DNA from: JAYQKL01 sp965243245
Lineage (GTDB): Bacteria > Pseudomonadota > Alphaproteobacteria > RS24
Length of the DNA: 64,000 nucleotides
Assembly (NCBI GenBank): GCA_965243245.1
Contig: OZ251536.1
Location: 496,001 to 560,000 of the forward strand
Direction: 5' to 3'
Positions 1 through 8,411 of the stretch are shown here, one piece after another. A model generated the notes under the pieces. That model was not told the origin of the DNA, did no database searches, and was given only the letters and a program-made list of their open reading frames with translations. Each line of letters opens with the position of its first letter. The stretch's first letter is position 1. A program made the translations under genes and the position numbers.

Positions 1-524
1 AGACGGTTTATCGGCCCTTCCGCTCCCCCCGTCAGGCAAATCAAGCCTTCATGATGGCGTTCAATCAAATCGAAAGTCACCCCCGGCGGGCTGGTTTTAT
101 TTTCTTGTAAATGTGCGGCGCTAACCAAAGCCATGAGATTTTTATACCCGGTCTCATTTTGCACATAGAGGGCAAGCTGGGGCAATAAATTTTGTGTCAG
201 TTGTCCAGCATCCGGCCAGTTACTCACATCAGGCACATCGGGCGCATCGGGCGCATCGGGAATTGCTTGTAAAGCGAGCGTTGCGCCAATTATCGGCTGG
301 ATACCTTTCTCGGCTAAATTATCGGCAATCTCTAGGACGCCAAACAGATTATTGCGGTCTGTAATCGCTATGGCAGGCGCATCAAAGCGCAAGCAAGCTG
401 TCACAATATTAGGGACTTTCAACGCCCCTTCAAGCAGCGAATAGGCACTATGTACACGTAAATGTACAAACTTTGCCGTGTGAGGCAGGCTTTCAAGCAA
501 TTTGTCTGACACGGCTTGCGACAT
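1..524 (-). CDS. dnaE: DNA polymerase III alpha subunit, N-terminal part (runs off left edge)
   Basis: Replicative polymerase catalytic subunit; only the first 174 codons are inside the window. The translation opens with a PHP domain: a segment reading FVHLRVHSAYSLLEGA at residues 19-34 is the typical alphaproteobacterial DnaE start, followed by AIAITDRNNLFGVLEIA and later LICLTGGAEGP. The start is the ATG at 522-524, preceded by GGAG. The PHP domain carries a three-unit in-frame tandem repeat (Asp-Ala-Pro / Asp-Val-Pro) at 233-259 that looks like a recent expansion of a surface loop. It lies downstream of lolC-lolD, as in many alphaproteobacteria, with the small SOS-type gene at 649-750 in between. 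The polymerase active site is outside the window. Confidence 0.95.
   Translation of the reverse strand, partial: MSQAVSDKLLESLPHTAKFVHLRVHSAYSLLEGALKVPNIVTACLRFDAPAIAITDRNNLFGVLEIADNLAEKGIQPIIGATLALQAIPDAPDAPDVPDVSNWPDAGQLTQNLLPQLALYVQNETGYKNLMALVSAAHLQENKTSPPGVTFDLIERHHEGLICLTGGAEGPINR
233..259 (-). repeat. 9-bp in-frame tandem repeat inside dnaE (3 units)
   Basis: Three adjacent units of the form gcRcatcgg encode a D-A-P / D-V-P repeat inside the PHP domain. The unit is a multiple of three, so the reading frame is kept. Confidence 0.8.
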
Positions 525-615
525 GATGACTCCAAAAAATTTCCATAGAAACGAATCTTATTTAGTTTCGACTTTCATCTCTTGAATGTCATTAGCACGA
601 TATCATTATGCTAGA

Positions 616-640
616 AAAACTGGGGGTAAGTTGTGCCAGA
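616..640 (-). terminator. possible weak terminator after the small SOS gene
   Basis: On the minus strand CTGG ... CCAG is followed directly by five T residues, just downstream of the 33-codon gene. The stem is only about 4-5 bp with a long loop, so this is a weak candidate. Confidence 0.2.
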
Positions 641-648
641 TGGTTTAA

Positions 649-750
649 TTAACGAACAAGTGCCTCGCCCACACTGCTCCAGACTAAAACGGCATAACCA
701 AAAGCTGATAAAGATAAAATAGCTAGAATATCTTCAATATATTGTTTCAT
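649..750 (-). CDS. 33-residue single-helix membrane peptide, predicted SOS-induced (SidA-like candidate)
   Basis: A 33-codon gene too short for normal ORF calling. It has an ATG at 748-750 and a strong Shine-Dalgarno (AGGAG at 757-761 on the minus strand, 6 bases before the start), and ends in TAA at 649-651. The product begins MKQYIEDILAILSLSAFGYA and continues VLVWSSVGEALVR: a short charged head, one hydrophobic helix (about residues 8-27) with a tryptophan near its end, and a short tail. It has its own promoter with a perfect LexA operator inside the spacer. Caulobacter SidA is known to be a 29-residue inner-membrane division inhibitor under LexA control; size, topology and regulation match, but I cannot show sequence homology. 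It sits between lolD and dnaE on the same strand. The existence of the gene is well supported by promoter, RBS and frame; the function is inference. Confidence 0.75.
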   Translation of the reverse strand: MKQYIEDILAILSLSAFGYAVLVWSSVGEALVR

Positions 751-774
751 AATAATCTCCTCTTGTTTGAGGTT

Positions 775-803
775 ATTATGTTCGTGTTTTGTTCTGATGT
801 CAA
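775..803 (-). promoter_or_regulatory. sigma70 promoter of the small membrane peptide gene
   Basis: Minus strand: TTGACA (798-803), a 17-base spacer, then CATAAT (775-780). This is a near-perfect housekeeping promoter; transcription should begin near 768, leaving a leader of about 17 bases with the AGGAG ribosome site. Confidence 0.8.
780..794. promoter_or_regulatory. LexA (SOS) operator, GTTC-N7-GTTC
   Basis: The plus strand reads GTTCGTGTTTTGTTC, an exact match to the direct-repeat LexA site known for alphaproteobacteria (GTTC, seven bases, GTTC). It touches the -10 hexamer and fills most of the spacer of the promoter for the 33-codon gene, so bound LexA would block polymerase. In the intergenic stretches I read, this was the only match. 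Confidence 0.8.
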
Positions 804-820
804 CATAAATAAATTCACTC

Positions 821-837
821 TAAATTATTGTAATTTA
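821..837. other. AT-rich inverted repeat after lolD
   Basis: TAAATTA and TAATTTA flank a three-base loop, giving a perfect 7-bp AT-only hairpin 20 bases beyond the lolD stop. It may end the lol transcript, but it lacks GC pairs and a T tract. Confidence 0.3.
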
Positions 838-856
838 GTGTATTTAAATAATAATT

Positions 857-1540
857 TTACTCATTGCTCGTATCAAGTTTACCTGCCTTCATAAACAGGC
901 ATCTGTCTAATGACATTGCCAGCTCATGATTATGTGTCGCAATTAAAGCCGCCGCCCCTCGTTTTTTAAGGGTCTCCACTAAAACACCAAACACCCGCGC
1001 GCCTGTCTCAGGATCTAAGGCACCGGTTGGCTCATCTGCCAAAATAAGCGAGGGTTCATTGACTAAAGCACGGGCAATGGCGACGCGTTGTTGTTCACCA
1101 CCTGAAAGCTCTGAAGGAAAATGCTTTTCGCGCGTTGCCAAACCCATTTGCGCCAAAATTTCAAAAGCCATTTGATAGGCTTGCTTTTTTGTACCGCCGG
1201 CGATTCTGACGGGAAGCATAACATTTTCTAATGCGGTAAATTCGGGTAGTAAATTATGGAACTGATAGACGAATCCAATATGCTGGCGCCGATATAATGT
1301 GCGCTCATAATCGAGTGCATCAGCCAGCGATTTCTCATTAATGATGACCGTGCCTTGCTGAACTTTCTCGAGCAAGCCCGCCAAATGTAACAAGGTTGAC
1401 TTACCCGCCCCTGAAGGGCCTAATAGGGCGACAATCTCGCCGCTTTTGAGGCACAGCGATGCCCCGCGCAAAACTTCAATGCGCCGCCCCCCTTGCGTAT
1501 AAAAGTGATGCAGATTGTCAATAAAAAGAACGCTATTCAT
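857..1540 (-). CDS. lolD: Lipoprotein-releasing ABC transporter ATPase LolD
   Basis: ATPase of the LolCDE system, which extracts lipoproteins from the inner membrane and hands them to LolA. At 227 residues it has the usual LolD size. Visible motifs: Walker A GPSGAGKS (41-48), Q-loop Gln93, signature LSGGEQQ (145-151), Walker B LILADE (165-170) and switch His203. The start overlaps the end of lolC by 8 bases, which implies translational coupling. MacB-type ATPases look similar, but the adjacent LolC/E permease settles the assignment. The two S8 lipoproteins encoded near 41-45 kb would be natural clients. Confidence 0.93.
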   Translation of the reverse strand: MNSVLFIDNLHHFYTQGGRRIEVLRGASLCLKSGEIVALLGPSGAGKSTLLHLAGLLEKVQQGTVIINEKSLADALDYERTLYRRQHIGFVYQFHNLLPEFTALENVMLPVRIAGGTKKQAYQMAFEILAQMGLATREKHFPSELSGGEQQRVAIARALVNEPSLILADEPTGALDPETGARVFGVLVETLKKRGAAALIATHNHELAMSLDRCLFMKAGKLDTSNE

Positions 1541-2789
1541 TTCGTAACGCTTCCACAGGTTCTAGTTTTGCCGCCCGCCAAGCGGGATATAAAGTAGATA
1601 TAAAACTAAGTCCCAAAGCCATCAAAACGACCGTTAACACCTCTTCAAAAACAATCGTTGCAGGAAGCTCGCGCAAAAAATAAACCTCAGCAGGAAACAA
1701 CTCCGCCCCCGTTAAATAGGTAATAAATTGTCGTATCGTCTCAATGTTTTCGCAAAACACAATTCCCAGTAAAAGCCCGGCAAAGGTTCCCGTAATACCA
1801 ATAGAGGCTCCGGTGATGAAAAATACCCGCAAGATCCCCCCCCGTGAAAGGCCCATCGTCCGCAAAACCGCAATATCGCGTCCCTTATCTTTCACCAACA
1901 TCACCAAACCAGAAACAATGTTAAGCGTCGCCACCAGTAAAATCAAAGTGAGGATCAAGAACATCACATTGCGTTCCACTTTCAGCGCACCCGACAAGGT
2001 TGCGTTTGCTTGCATCCAGTCAACCACATAAACACCCTCAGAGCTCACCGCTTCAAGTTCACTGCGTGTTGTTTGAATTTCATCGGGGTTTTCCACCACA
2101 ACCTCAATCGCGCCTGTTTCAAGTTGCCGACCTATTAACCCGCTCAGCGTTTCAACATTTGTGAAAATGAAACTCAGATCATATTCAGATACCCCGACTT
2201 CAAAAATTGCCGCAATCTTATACGACTTAATCCGTGGCGCCGTGCCAAATGGCGTTATCGCGCCTTTGGGAGCAATTAATGCCAATGGCGCACCAATTTC
2301 CAGACCATAGCGTTGCGCAAGACGGCTTCCGATAGCAATACGATTGCCCTCAGCAAGAAAGCTCAAATCGCCTTTTAAAATATTTTCAGCCAAGATCGGA
2401 AATTGTTCCAGCTTAGCCTGCTCAATACCTCTGACAACCGCGCCGCGGGCGGCAGCGCCAGATGAAACCATCACCTGTCCTTCCAAATATGGCGTTACAC
2501 GCACCACCCCTTCAACGCCGCTTAGTTGCGTCTGAACAGCTCTAATATCCTCAAACCGACCCGTCAAAGAGCGCACCGTCGCATGACCACTGACCCCCAA
2601 AATACGCGACAGTAAATCATCTCGAAACCCGTTCATCACCGCCATCACAATAATCAAAGTGGCAACACCAAGCATAATACCAAGGAATGACACCCATGAG
2701 ATAACCGAGATCACACTTTCGCGCCGCCGCGACCTGATATAGCGAAAAGCCAGTAACCACTCTAATGTTGCGAAGGGGCGGGTTTTCAT
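1533..2789 (-). CDS. lolC: Lipoprotein-releasing system permease LolC/LolE
   Basis: Inner-membrane permease of the lipoprotein exporter, 418 residues. It has the classical layout: one N-terminal helix (about 25-52, starting after a RYIRSRRRES segment), a large periplasmic domain, then three C-terminal helices (about 272-300, 318-345, 378-404) with the FtsX-like ending YPAWRAAKLEPVEALRNE. Only one permease gene is present, so the complex is probably a homodimer of this subunit with LolD, as in other alphaproteobacteria. It lies 15 bases downstream of proS and overlaps lolD. Confidence 0.92.
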   Translation of the reverse strand: MKTRPFATLEWLLAFRYIRSRRRESVISVISWVSFLGIMLGVATLIIVMAVMNGFRDDLLSRILGVSGHATVRSLTGRFEDIRAVQTQLSGVEGVVRVTPYLEGQVMVSSGAAARGAVVRGIEQAKLEQFPILAENILKGDLSFLAEGNRIAIGSRLAQRYGLEIGAPLALIAPKGAITPFGTAPRIKSYKIAAIFEVGVSEYDLSFIFTNVETLSGLIGRQLETGAIEVVVENPDEIQTTRSELEAVSSEGVYVVDWMQANATLSGALKVERNVMFLILTLILLVATLNIVSGLVMLVKDKGRDIAVLRTMGLSRGGILRVFFITGASIGITGTFAGLLLGIVFCENIETIRQFITYLTGAELFPAEVYFLRELPATIVFEEVLTVVLMALGLSFISTLYPAWRAAKLEPVEALRNE

Positions 2790-2804
2790 ATTCTTATTCT
2801 GCCT

Positions 2805-4151
2805 TCATCGCTTGCTTGAAACGGGCTCTGAGAGTTTTTTTAAAGCGGCTTCAAAAGACAGGCTTTCGCGCACGCCGCTCATTCGGGTTTTAACTTCTAT
2901 CTCGCCGCCCGCACCTGCCGCAAGAGCGCGAGGGCCAATAATAGCTTGATAGGGCAGGCCAATTAAATCCATATCTGAAAACTTAGCCCCTGCACGCACA
3001 TCCCTATCATCATAAAGCACCTCCAGCCCCTTTTTTTCAAGCCTATCATATAGTTTGGCACATAAGGCATCGGTTTTTTCATCACCTGTTTTCAGATTAA
3101 TCAGCCCGACATGAAACGGTGCCACCTCCCACGGCCAAATAATACCGTTCTCATCATGCCACGCCTCAATAATAGCCCCCACCAGACGCGATACCCCAAT
3201 GCCATATGAACCAGAATGAACATAGATATCTTTTCCATCAGCTCCCACAACCGTACAGTTCATGGCGCGCGCATATTTGTCACCAAAATAGAAAATATGC
3301 CCGACCTCAATACCACGTGTATGGACGCGCTGGGCTTCGGGCACTGTTTTTTCAAAAACGGCGACATCATGTTTTTCATCAGTCGCGGCATAATCAGCTA
3401 TATAGCGTTCAAGCACGGGCGCCAGATCATCTTCATAATCGACCTCATTGCCCGGCGCCGCTAAGGCGACCAAATTGCGATGACAGAAAACTTCAGACTC
3501 GCCCGTCTCTGCCAAAATAATAAATTCATGGCTCATATCTCCGCCAATTGGTCCTGTATCGGCGGCCATGGGCAAGGCACGAAGTCCCATTTTTTCAAAC
3601 GTGCGAAGATAAGCCACAAACATTTTTTGATAAGAACGCCGCGCCTGCGCTTCATCAAGATCAAATGAATAGGCGTCTTTCATCAAAAATTCACGCCCTC
3701 GCATCACGCCAAATCGCGGGCGGATTTCATCGCGGAATTTCCATTGAATATGATAAAGATTGCGCGGCAAATCCTTATAGCTATACATATTATCGCGGAA
3801 AATTTGAACGATTTGTTCCTCATTGGTTGGGCCATATAAAAGCGGTCTTTTATGTCGGTCTGTCATCCGTAGCATTTCTTTGCCATAATCATCATACCGC
3901 CCTGACGCTTGCCATAAATCAGCCGGCTGAATCGTCGGCATCAAGACCTCAATGGCACCAACACGGTTTTGCTCCTTGCGCACAATATTGGTAATCTTAG
4001 TCAATACACGCTGACCAAGCGGTAGCCAGCTATAAATACCCGCACTCGATTGACGCACCATCCCCGCACGCAGCATCAGGCGATGAGAGACAATCTGAGC
4101 TTCGGCGGGGTTTTCTTTAAGGGTAGGCAGAAAATACTTTGATAGGCGCAT
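2805..4151 (-). CDS. proS: Proline--tRNA ligase, short alphaproteobacterial type
   Basis: Charges tRNA-Pro. Class II aminoacyl-tRNA synthetase signatures are clear: motif 2 around FRDEIRPRFGVMRGREF, then LMKDAYSFD, and motif 3 GSYGIGVSRLVGA, followed by the C-terminal anticodon-binding domain (GLINLKTGDEK onward). At 448 residues it is about 120-130 shorter than E. coli ProRS: the editing domain normally inserted between motifs 2 and 3 is missing, as is known for alphaproteobacterial ProRS. Clearance of Ala-tRNA-Pro must therefore rest on a free-standing editing protein elsewhere. It is first in a proS-lolC-lolD run, 66 bases downstream of the DUF1467 gene. Confidence 0.96.
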   Translation of the reverse strand: MRLSKYFLPTLKENPAEAQIVSHRLMLRAGMVRQSSAGIYSWLPLGQRVLTKITNIVRKEQNRVGAIEVLMPTIQPADLWQASGRYDDYGKEMLRMTDRHKRPLLYGPTNEEQIVQIFRDNMYSYKDLPRNLYHIQWKFRDEIRPRFGVMRGREFLMKDAYSFDLDEAQARRSYQKMFVAYLRTFEKMGLRALPMAADTGPIGGDMSHEFIILAETGESEVFCHRNLVALAAPGNEVDYEDDLAPVLERYIADYAATDEKHDVAVFEKTVPEAQRVHTRGIEVGHIFYFGDKYARAMNCTVVGADGKDIYVHSGSYGIGVSRLVGAIIEAWHDENGIIWPWEVAPFHVGLINLKTGDEKTDALCAKLYDRLEKKGLEVLYDDRDVRAGAKFSDMDLIGLPYQAIIGPRALAAGAGGEIEVKTRMSGVRESLSFEAALKKLSEPVSSKR

Positions 4152-4217
4152 GATTATAATTTTCCGTAACGACTTTAATACATAGACGACTTATAGATAG
4201 AATATTCTATCACAGAC

Positions 4218-4478
4218 TCAAAAGGATAATGCCAACCAGCTTAACGCGCCGCTGGTGAAAACCCAATAGATGACGATAAAAAGAACCGTTGATAACACGG
4301 TTGTAAGACCCATTTTTTTCAAAATATTTGCCTGATGAGGGGCACTCTTAGGTGAACCCGGCTCGACCTCGCCCGCTTCTTCTTGCGTGGTGATGCCAAA
4401 GGGTAAGACCATAAATAAAGAGACAAACCAAATCATCCCATAAATAGCTAACCCGAAGGTAAATCCAATCTCTAGCAT
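4218..4478 (-). CDS. DUF1467 family small membrane protein
   Basis: An 86-residue protein with two predicted membrane helices (about 4-27 and 59-82) joined by an acidic/proline-rich loop (EEAGEVEPGSPKSAPHQA). The segment FGLAIYGMIWFVSLFMVLPF is characteristic of DUF1467, an alphaproteobacterial family of unknown function. A good AGGAG ribosome site precedes the ATG. It sits between rnj and proS on the same strand, a placement common in alphaproteobacteria. No function can be read from the sequence. Confidence 0.85.
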   Translation of the reverse strand: MLEIGFTFGLAIYGMIWFVSLFMVLPFGITTQEEAGEVEPGSPKSAPHQANILKKMGLTTVLSTVLFIVIYWVFTSGALSWLALSF

Positions 4479-4504
4479 TTATGTTGCTCCTGTTTTTGTA
4501 TTTG

Positions 4505-6163
4505 CTAAATATAGCAAAAATTAACGAGAATTTCGGGCTTTTTACCCCAACGGCGACGCATTTCTCGGCGTATATATAGGCTGATAGTCTCTGTGGCACG
4601 CTTTGGCGTGATCTTGCCATTCTCAGGTAAGGCACGCGCCACAGCATCTAAAACCCAATCCTCCAGCCTAATACCCCGCCCATCATCTTCTGGCAGACCA
4701 AGTAATTTAACTTCAGGCTTCGCCGCAAGACGCCCTGCCTTATCAATAGCCAGACCAACACTGACGACGCCACTATGAGCCAGTTTGCGGCGCACTATAG
4801 TCGCACTCTCAGCCGCGTCCACCAGCACATCGCCATCTAAGTGGACACGTCCCGACGCCACCACATCAATAATTTTTGGCGCGCCCGGCAATAGTTTTAT
4901 CAGATCACCATTTTGAGCACAAATAGCCACCTTTACACCTAATTCCTTAGCCAGTGCCGCATGTGCCAATAAGTGCCTGTGTTCACCATGTACAGGTACA
5001 GCGCATTTTGGTTTCACCCAATCATACATTTGCACGAGCTCCTCACGGTTTGGGTGGCCAGAAACATGGAGCAAACGCTCTCCAGTTGTTAAAATTGTGA
5101 CCCCAAGACTAGCCAACCGATTTTGCAAGCCCGCAATAGCTATTTCATTTCCCGGTATCACCTTTGATGAGAAGATAACCGTATCACCCTTTTCGAGCAC
5201 CAGATGCGGCTGTTTGCCAGCGGCAATGCGAGACAGTGCCGCGCGCGCCTCACCTTGAGACCCGGTACATAAAATTAACAATTTATCAGGCGGTACATAG
5301 CCGGCATCTTCTTCGCTTAAAAGCTTTGGAAAGTTTTTTAGATAACCCGTTTTACGTGCCGCGGTGTAAATGCGGTGCATACCGCGCCCAATCATTGTCA
5401 AATGACGCTCTGTTTTCAAAGCTGCCTGTCCAATGGCTTCCAGACGCGCCACATTAGAGGCAAAGGTCGTGACGACAACGCGCCCCGTAGATTCTGCAAT
5501 TGTTTCAACCAGACCTTGGGCAACATCTGTCTCGGAGCCAGAAAAACCGGGCGATAAGACATTCGTTGAATCGCAAATAATCGCATCAATCCCCTCATCC
5601 CCAAAGGCAATGAGCTTATCACTATCCGTAACCTTGCCAATTAACGGAAACGGGTCAATCTTCCAATCCCCTGTATGTAAAATATTGCCAAGCGGCGTCC
5701 TAATCGCCAAAGCGAAAGGCTCGGCAATCGAATGGGTCAGCCCGATAAAATCAATGCTGAACGCACCCAAATCAATATGACCCTCCAAATCAAGAATATG
5801 CAACGGAGCCTCTTGTGCAAGTCCCGCCTCTTCCAGCTTCAACTTCACCAGCTCAGCCGTAAAGCGCGTCGCATAAATCGGGCAGCGTAATCTAGGCCAT
5901 AAATAGGCGACAGCACCAATATGATCTTCATGCCCATGGGTCAGGACAATACCCTGCAATTGCTTCTTATATTGCTCGATAAATCTTGTATCGGGCATGA
6001 TGACATCAATCCCCGGATCACGCCCATCACCAAAAGTCACACCGCAATCAACCATGATCCACTCACGATTAGCCGGTGTCCCATAGCCATATAAATTCAA
6101 ATTCATACCAATCTCGCCGGTTCCCCCCAAAGGTACAAAAACTAAATTCATATCCTGTGTCAT
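4505..6163 (-). CDS. rnj: Ribonuclease J
   Basis: Metallo-beta-lactamase/beta-CASP nuclease with 5'-exonuclease and endonuclease activity in RNA maturation and decay. The N-terminus carries the RNase J hallmark PLGGTGEIGMNLNLYGYG and the zinc motif THGHEDH at residues 75-81; further metal ligands are in LTHSIAEPFAL and HTGDWKID, and the beta-CASP segment ends near HVSGHPNREEL and PVHGEHRHL. 552 residues is normal. Its ATG overlaps the birA stop by four bases (ATGA), so the two are translationally coupled. The alternative start MNLVF (residue 5) is possible but the overlap favours the longer form. Confidence 0.95.
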   Translation of the reverse strand: MTQDMNLVFVPLGGTGEIGMNLNLYGYGTPANREWIMVDCGVTFGDGRDPGIDVIMPDTRFIEQYKKQLQGIVLTHGHEDHIGAVAYLWPRLRCPIYATRFTAELVKLKLEEAGLAQEAPLHILDLEGHIDLGAFSIDFIGLTHSIAEPFALAIRTPLGNILHTGDWKIDPFPLIGKVTDSDKLIAFGDEGIDAIICDSTNVLSPGFSGSETDVAQGLVETIAESTGRVVVTTFASNVARLEAIGQAALKTERHLTMIGRGMHRIYTAARKTGYLKNFPKLLSEEDAGYVPPDKLLILCTGSQGEARAALSRIAAGKQPHLVLEKGDTVIFSSKVIPGNEIAIAGLQNRLASLGVTILTTGERLLHVSGHPNREELVQMYDWVKPKCAVPVHGEHRHLLAHAALAKELGVKVAICAQNGDLIKLLPGAPKIIDVVASGRVHLDGDVLVDAAESATIVRRKLAHSGVVSVGLAIDKAGRLAAKPEVKLLGLPEDDGRGIRLEDWVLDAVARALPENGKITPKRATETISLYIRREMRRRWGKKPEILVNFCYI

Positions 6164-6918
6164 GCGTTCCCCAGAGGTTCAAAATAAACATCGCCCGCCG
6201 TTATCATCATCGCCTCACCATCAGCTTTAGTTAAGATTAGCCGACCATCATCAGTAATGTCACTAAAAACACCCTCAAAAGATTGGTGCGGGGCACGAAT
6301 GGTAATTTTTTCACCAAGCCCCTGCACCCGCTCTAACCAATAAGGCTTAAGTGCCGCAAATCCATCCGCTTCCCATTTTTTTTGCCATGCTAAAAAATGA
6401 TGCGCCAATTTTATCAGCACAAGCTCTGGCGATAATGCTTGCCCAATAGCAGCCCTAAGAGCTATTGCCCGATAAGGCGTATCGGTTGGCGCGGTTTCGA
6501 GGTTCACGCCTATACCGACCGCAATATTGCGCATTTCTTGGTCCATGGTTTCAAGCAGAATGCCTGATATTTTTGCCCCATTAAGCAAGACATCATTTGG
6601 CCATTTAAGGGTAATGTCTTCATCTGGCGCCAGTGATTTAAGCGTATCATATAGGGCCAGACCCGCAACAAAACTAAGTTCGGCAATTTGATGTTTTTCG
6701 CAAGACGGCGCACATAAATAGGTTGCCATGAGGTTGCCAATTGGTGATGTCCAATGGCGTCCCTTGCGCCCTCGCCCGGCTGTTTGGCAATCGGCTCTAA
6801 TCCATACAGGGGTAGCGTGCGCATCATGACCATTGGCGACTAAGCGGCGGGCTTGCTCATTGGTGCTATCGAGCGTTGCAAAAGATAAATAATCAATACC
6901 CGTTGGAAAATCAGACAT
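6160..6918 (-). CDS. birA: Biotin--[acetyl-CoA-carboxylase] ligase
   Basis: Activates biotin with ATP and attaches it to the carboxyl carrier protein of biotin enzymes. Key motifs: GRGRKG (48-53, biotinyl-AMP loop), KWPNDVLL (105-112) and GAKISGILLE (114-123) with the conserved Lys. At 252 residues it has the catalytic and C-terminal SH3-like domains but no N-terminal winged helix, so it is a mono-functional ligase rather than a biotin-operon repressor. The start shares one base with the nuoN stop (TAATG), so it appears to be read as the tail of the nuo operon. Confidence 0.94.
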   Translation of the reverse strand: MSDFPTGIDYLSFATLDSTNEQARRLVANGHDAHATPVWIRADCQTAGRGRKGRHWTSPIGNLMATYLCAPSCEKHQIAELSFVAGLALYDTLKSLAPDEDITLKWPNDVLLNGAKISGILLETMDQEMRNIAVGIGVNLETAPTDTPYRAIALRAAIGQALSPELVLIKLAHHFLAWQKKWEADGFAALKPYWLERVQGLGEKITIRAPHQSFEGVFSDITDDGRLILTKADGEAMMITAGDVYFEPLGNA

Positions 6919-8411
6919 TAATGACCCTCAACTATATCGGTCAAAAACACCGTCTCACCGAGCAAAGCCGCCGCCGCCATTTTTGATATTGAAATAAGAG
7001 GTGAAGGATACACAAAAAACAATATCAAAATGGCTGCAGATAGAATTGAAACAATTCTCAAATTGGTTGGCATATCGACGATGGCATCATCATGCGATTC
7101 ATCTAAATACATAATTTTGATAACCCGCAAATAATAATACGCCCCGATAACGCTTGCTAGAACGCCAAAAATAGCCAAAAAATATAGTTGCGCATTAATC
7201 GCGGCGCGAAAGACGTAAAACTTGCCAAAAAACCCTGCAAGGGGCGGAATACCAGCTAAAGAAAACATAAAAGCCGCCATACAAAAAGCCATCAGAGGCT
7301 GTGCGCGACTTAAACCAGCAAGTCCTGAGATTTGTTCGATAACACCTTGACTATTGCGCATGGATAAGATGCAAGCAAAAGTACCAAGCGACATAATCAC
7401 ATATAATATCATGTAAATAATGACGCCTATAACGCCTTCTTCTCCGATGGCGGCAAAACCAATAAGAGCAAAGCCAATGTGACCGATCGAAGAATAAGCC
7501 ATGAGGCGTTTAATATTATTTTGACCAATCGCGGCAAAAGCACCAAGCCCCATGCTGGCAATAGACATGAAGATAATAATCTGCAACCAAATATCTGCCG
7601 ATTGCGGAAAAGTTATCATGACGGCACGCATCATCAGTGCCATGGCGGCGAGCTTTGGGGCGGCGGCAAAAAAAGCGGTTACAGGTGTTGGCGCGCCTTC
7701 ATAAACATCTGGTGTCCACATATGAAATGGGACCGCAGAGATCTTGAATGCCAAGCCCGCCAGCAAAAACACCAATCCGAAGACCAAGCCCATTTGTGTC
7801 GCCATTGATTGCTCTGGAATAATCACCGCTAAAGCGTCGAAGCTGATGGTGCCTGTAAAGCCGTAAATCAGCGAGATACCATATAACAACATGCCAGAAC
7901 TCAGTGCGCCAAGGACAAAATATTTCAAACCCGCCTCGGTTGAACGCCCGCTCTCACGATTAATAGCGGCGACCACATAAAGCGCAAGTGCTTGAAGCTC
8001 TAATCCCATATAGAGCGCGATCATATCATTTGCCGAGATCATAATGGACATGCCACAAGTCGCAAGGATGACCAGAACGGGAAACTCAAATCGCGCAATT
8101 TTTTCTTTTTCCATAAAACCCTGCGCCATGAACAATGTTGTCGCAACGGATAAAAAGGTCAAAATTTTCATCAAATTCGTAAACCCGTCAATCTCAAGTG
8201 CGCCATTAAACAAAGTCATTTGCCGGCCCGCACTCAAGAGTACAATCAACGCAGAAATAACCAGAATAGCTATCGCGCCCCAATTCACCATGCGCGACGT
8301 ATCCCCATTAGCATAAACACCAAACATCAACAGACCCATTGCTCCGATAAAAAGCATTAACTCAGGCAAAAAAGAAATCAAATCTTGAGCAGTCATTGTT
8401 TCATCCTTCAA
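6918..8411 (-). CDS. nuoN: NADH-quinone oxidoreductase subunit N
   Basis: Antiporter-like membrane subunit of complex I, contributing a proton channel. 497 residues with about 14 hydrophobic helices. The proton-antiporter domain is seen in YFVLGALSSGMLLYGISL, FKISAVPFHMWTPDVYEGAP and NIKRLMAYSSIGHIGFAL. It is the last nuo gene and overlaps nuoM by four bases upstream and birA by one base downstream. Confidence 0.97.
   Translation of the reverse strand: MKDETMTAQDLISFLPELMLFIGAMGLLMFGVYANGDTSRMVNWGAIAILVISALIVLLSAGRQMTLFNGALEIDGFTNLMKILTFLSVATTLFMAQGFMEKEKIARFEFPVLVILATCGMSIMISANDMIALYMGLELQALALYVVAAINRESGRSTEAGLKYFVLGALSSGMLLYGISLIYGFTGTISFDALAVIIPEQSMATQMGLVFGLVFLLAGLAFKISAVPFHMWTPDVYEGAPTPVTAFFAAAPKLAAMALMMRAVMITFPQSADIWLQIIIFMSIASMGLGAFAAIGQNNIKRLMAYSSIGHIGFALIGFAAIGEEGVIGVIIYMILYVIMSLGTFACILSMRNSQGVIEQISGLAGLSRAQPLMAFCMAAFMFSLAGIPPLAGFFGKFYVFRAAINAQLYFLAIFGVLASVIGAYYYLRVIKIMYLDESHDDAIVDMPTNLRIVSILSAAILILFFVYPSPLISISKMAAAALLGETVFLTDIVEGH

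Noticed and set aside
3548..3994. 148-codon plus-strand frame antisense to proS
   Set aside because: Composition mirrors the proS codons and there is no ribosome site or recognisable domain; a shadow frame.
4348..4647. Minus-strand 99-codon frame overlapping rnj and DUF1467
   Set aside because: Out of frame with both real genes, and the DUF1467 product with its AGGAG site explains the region.
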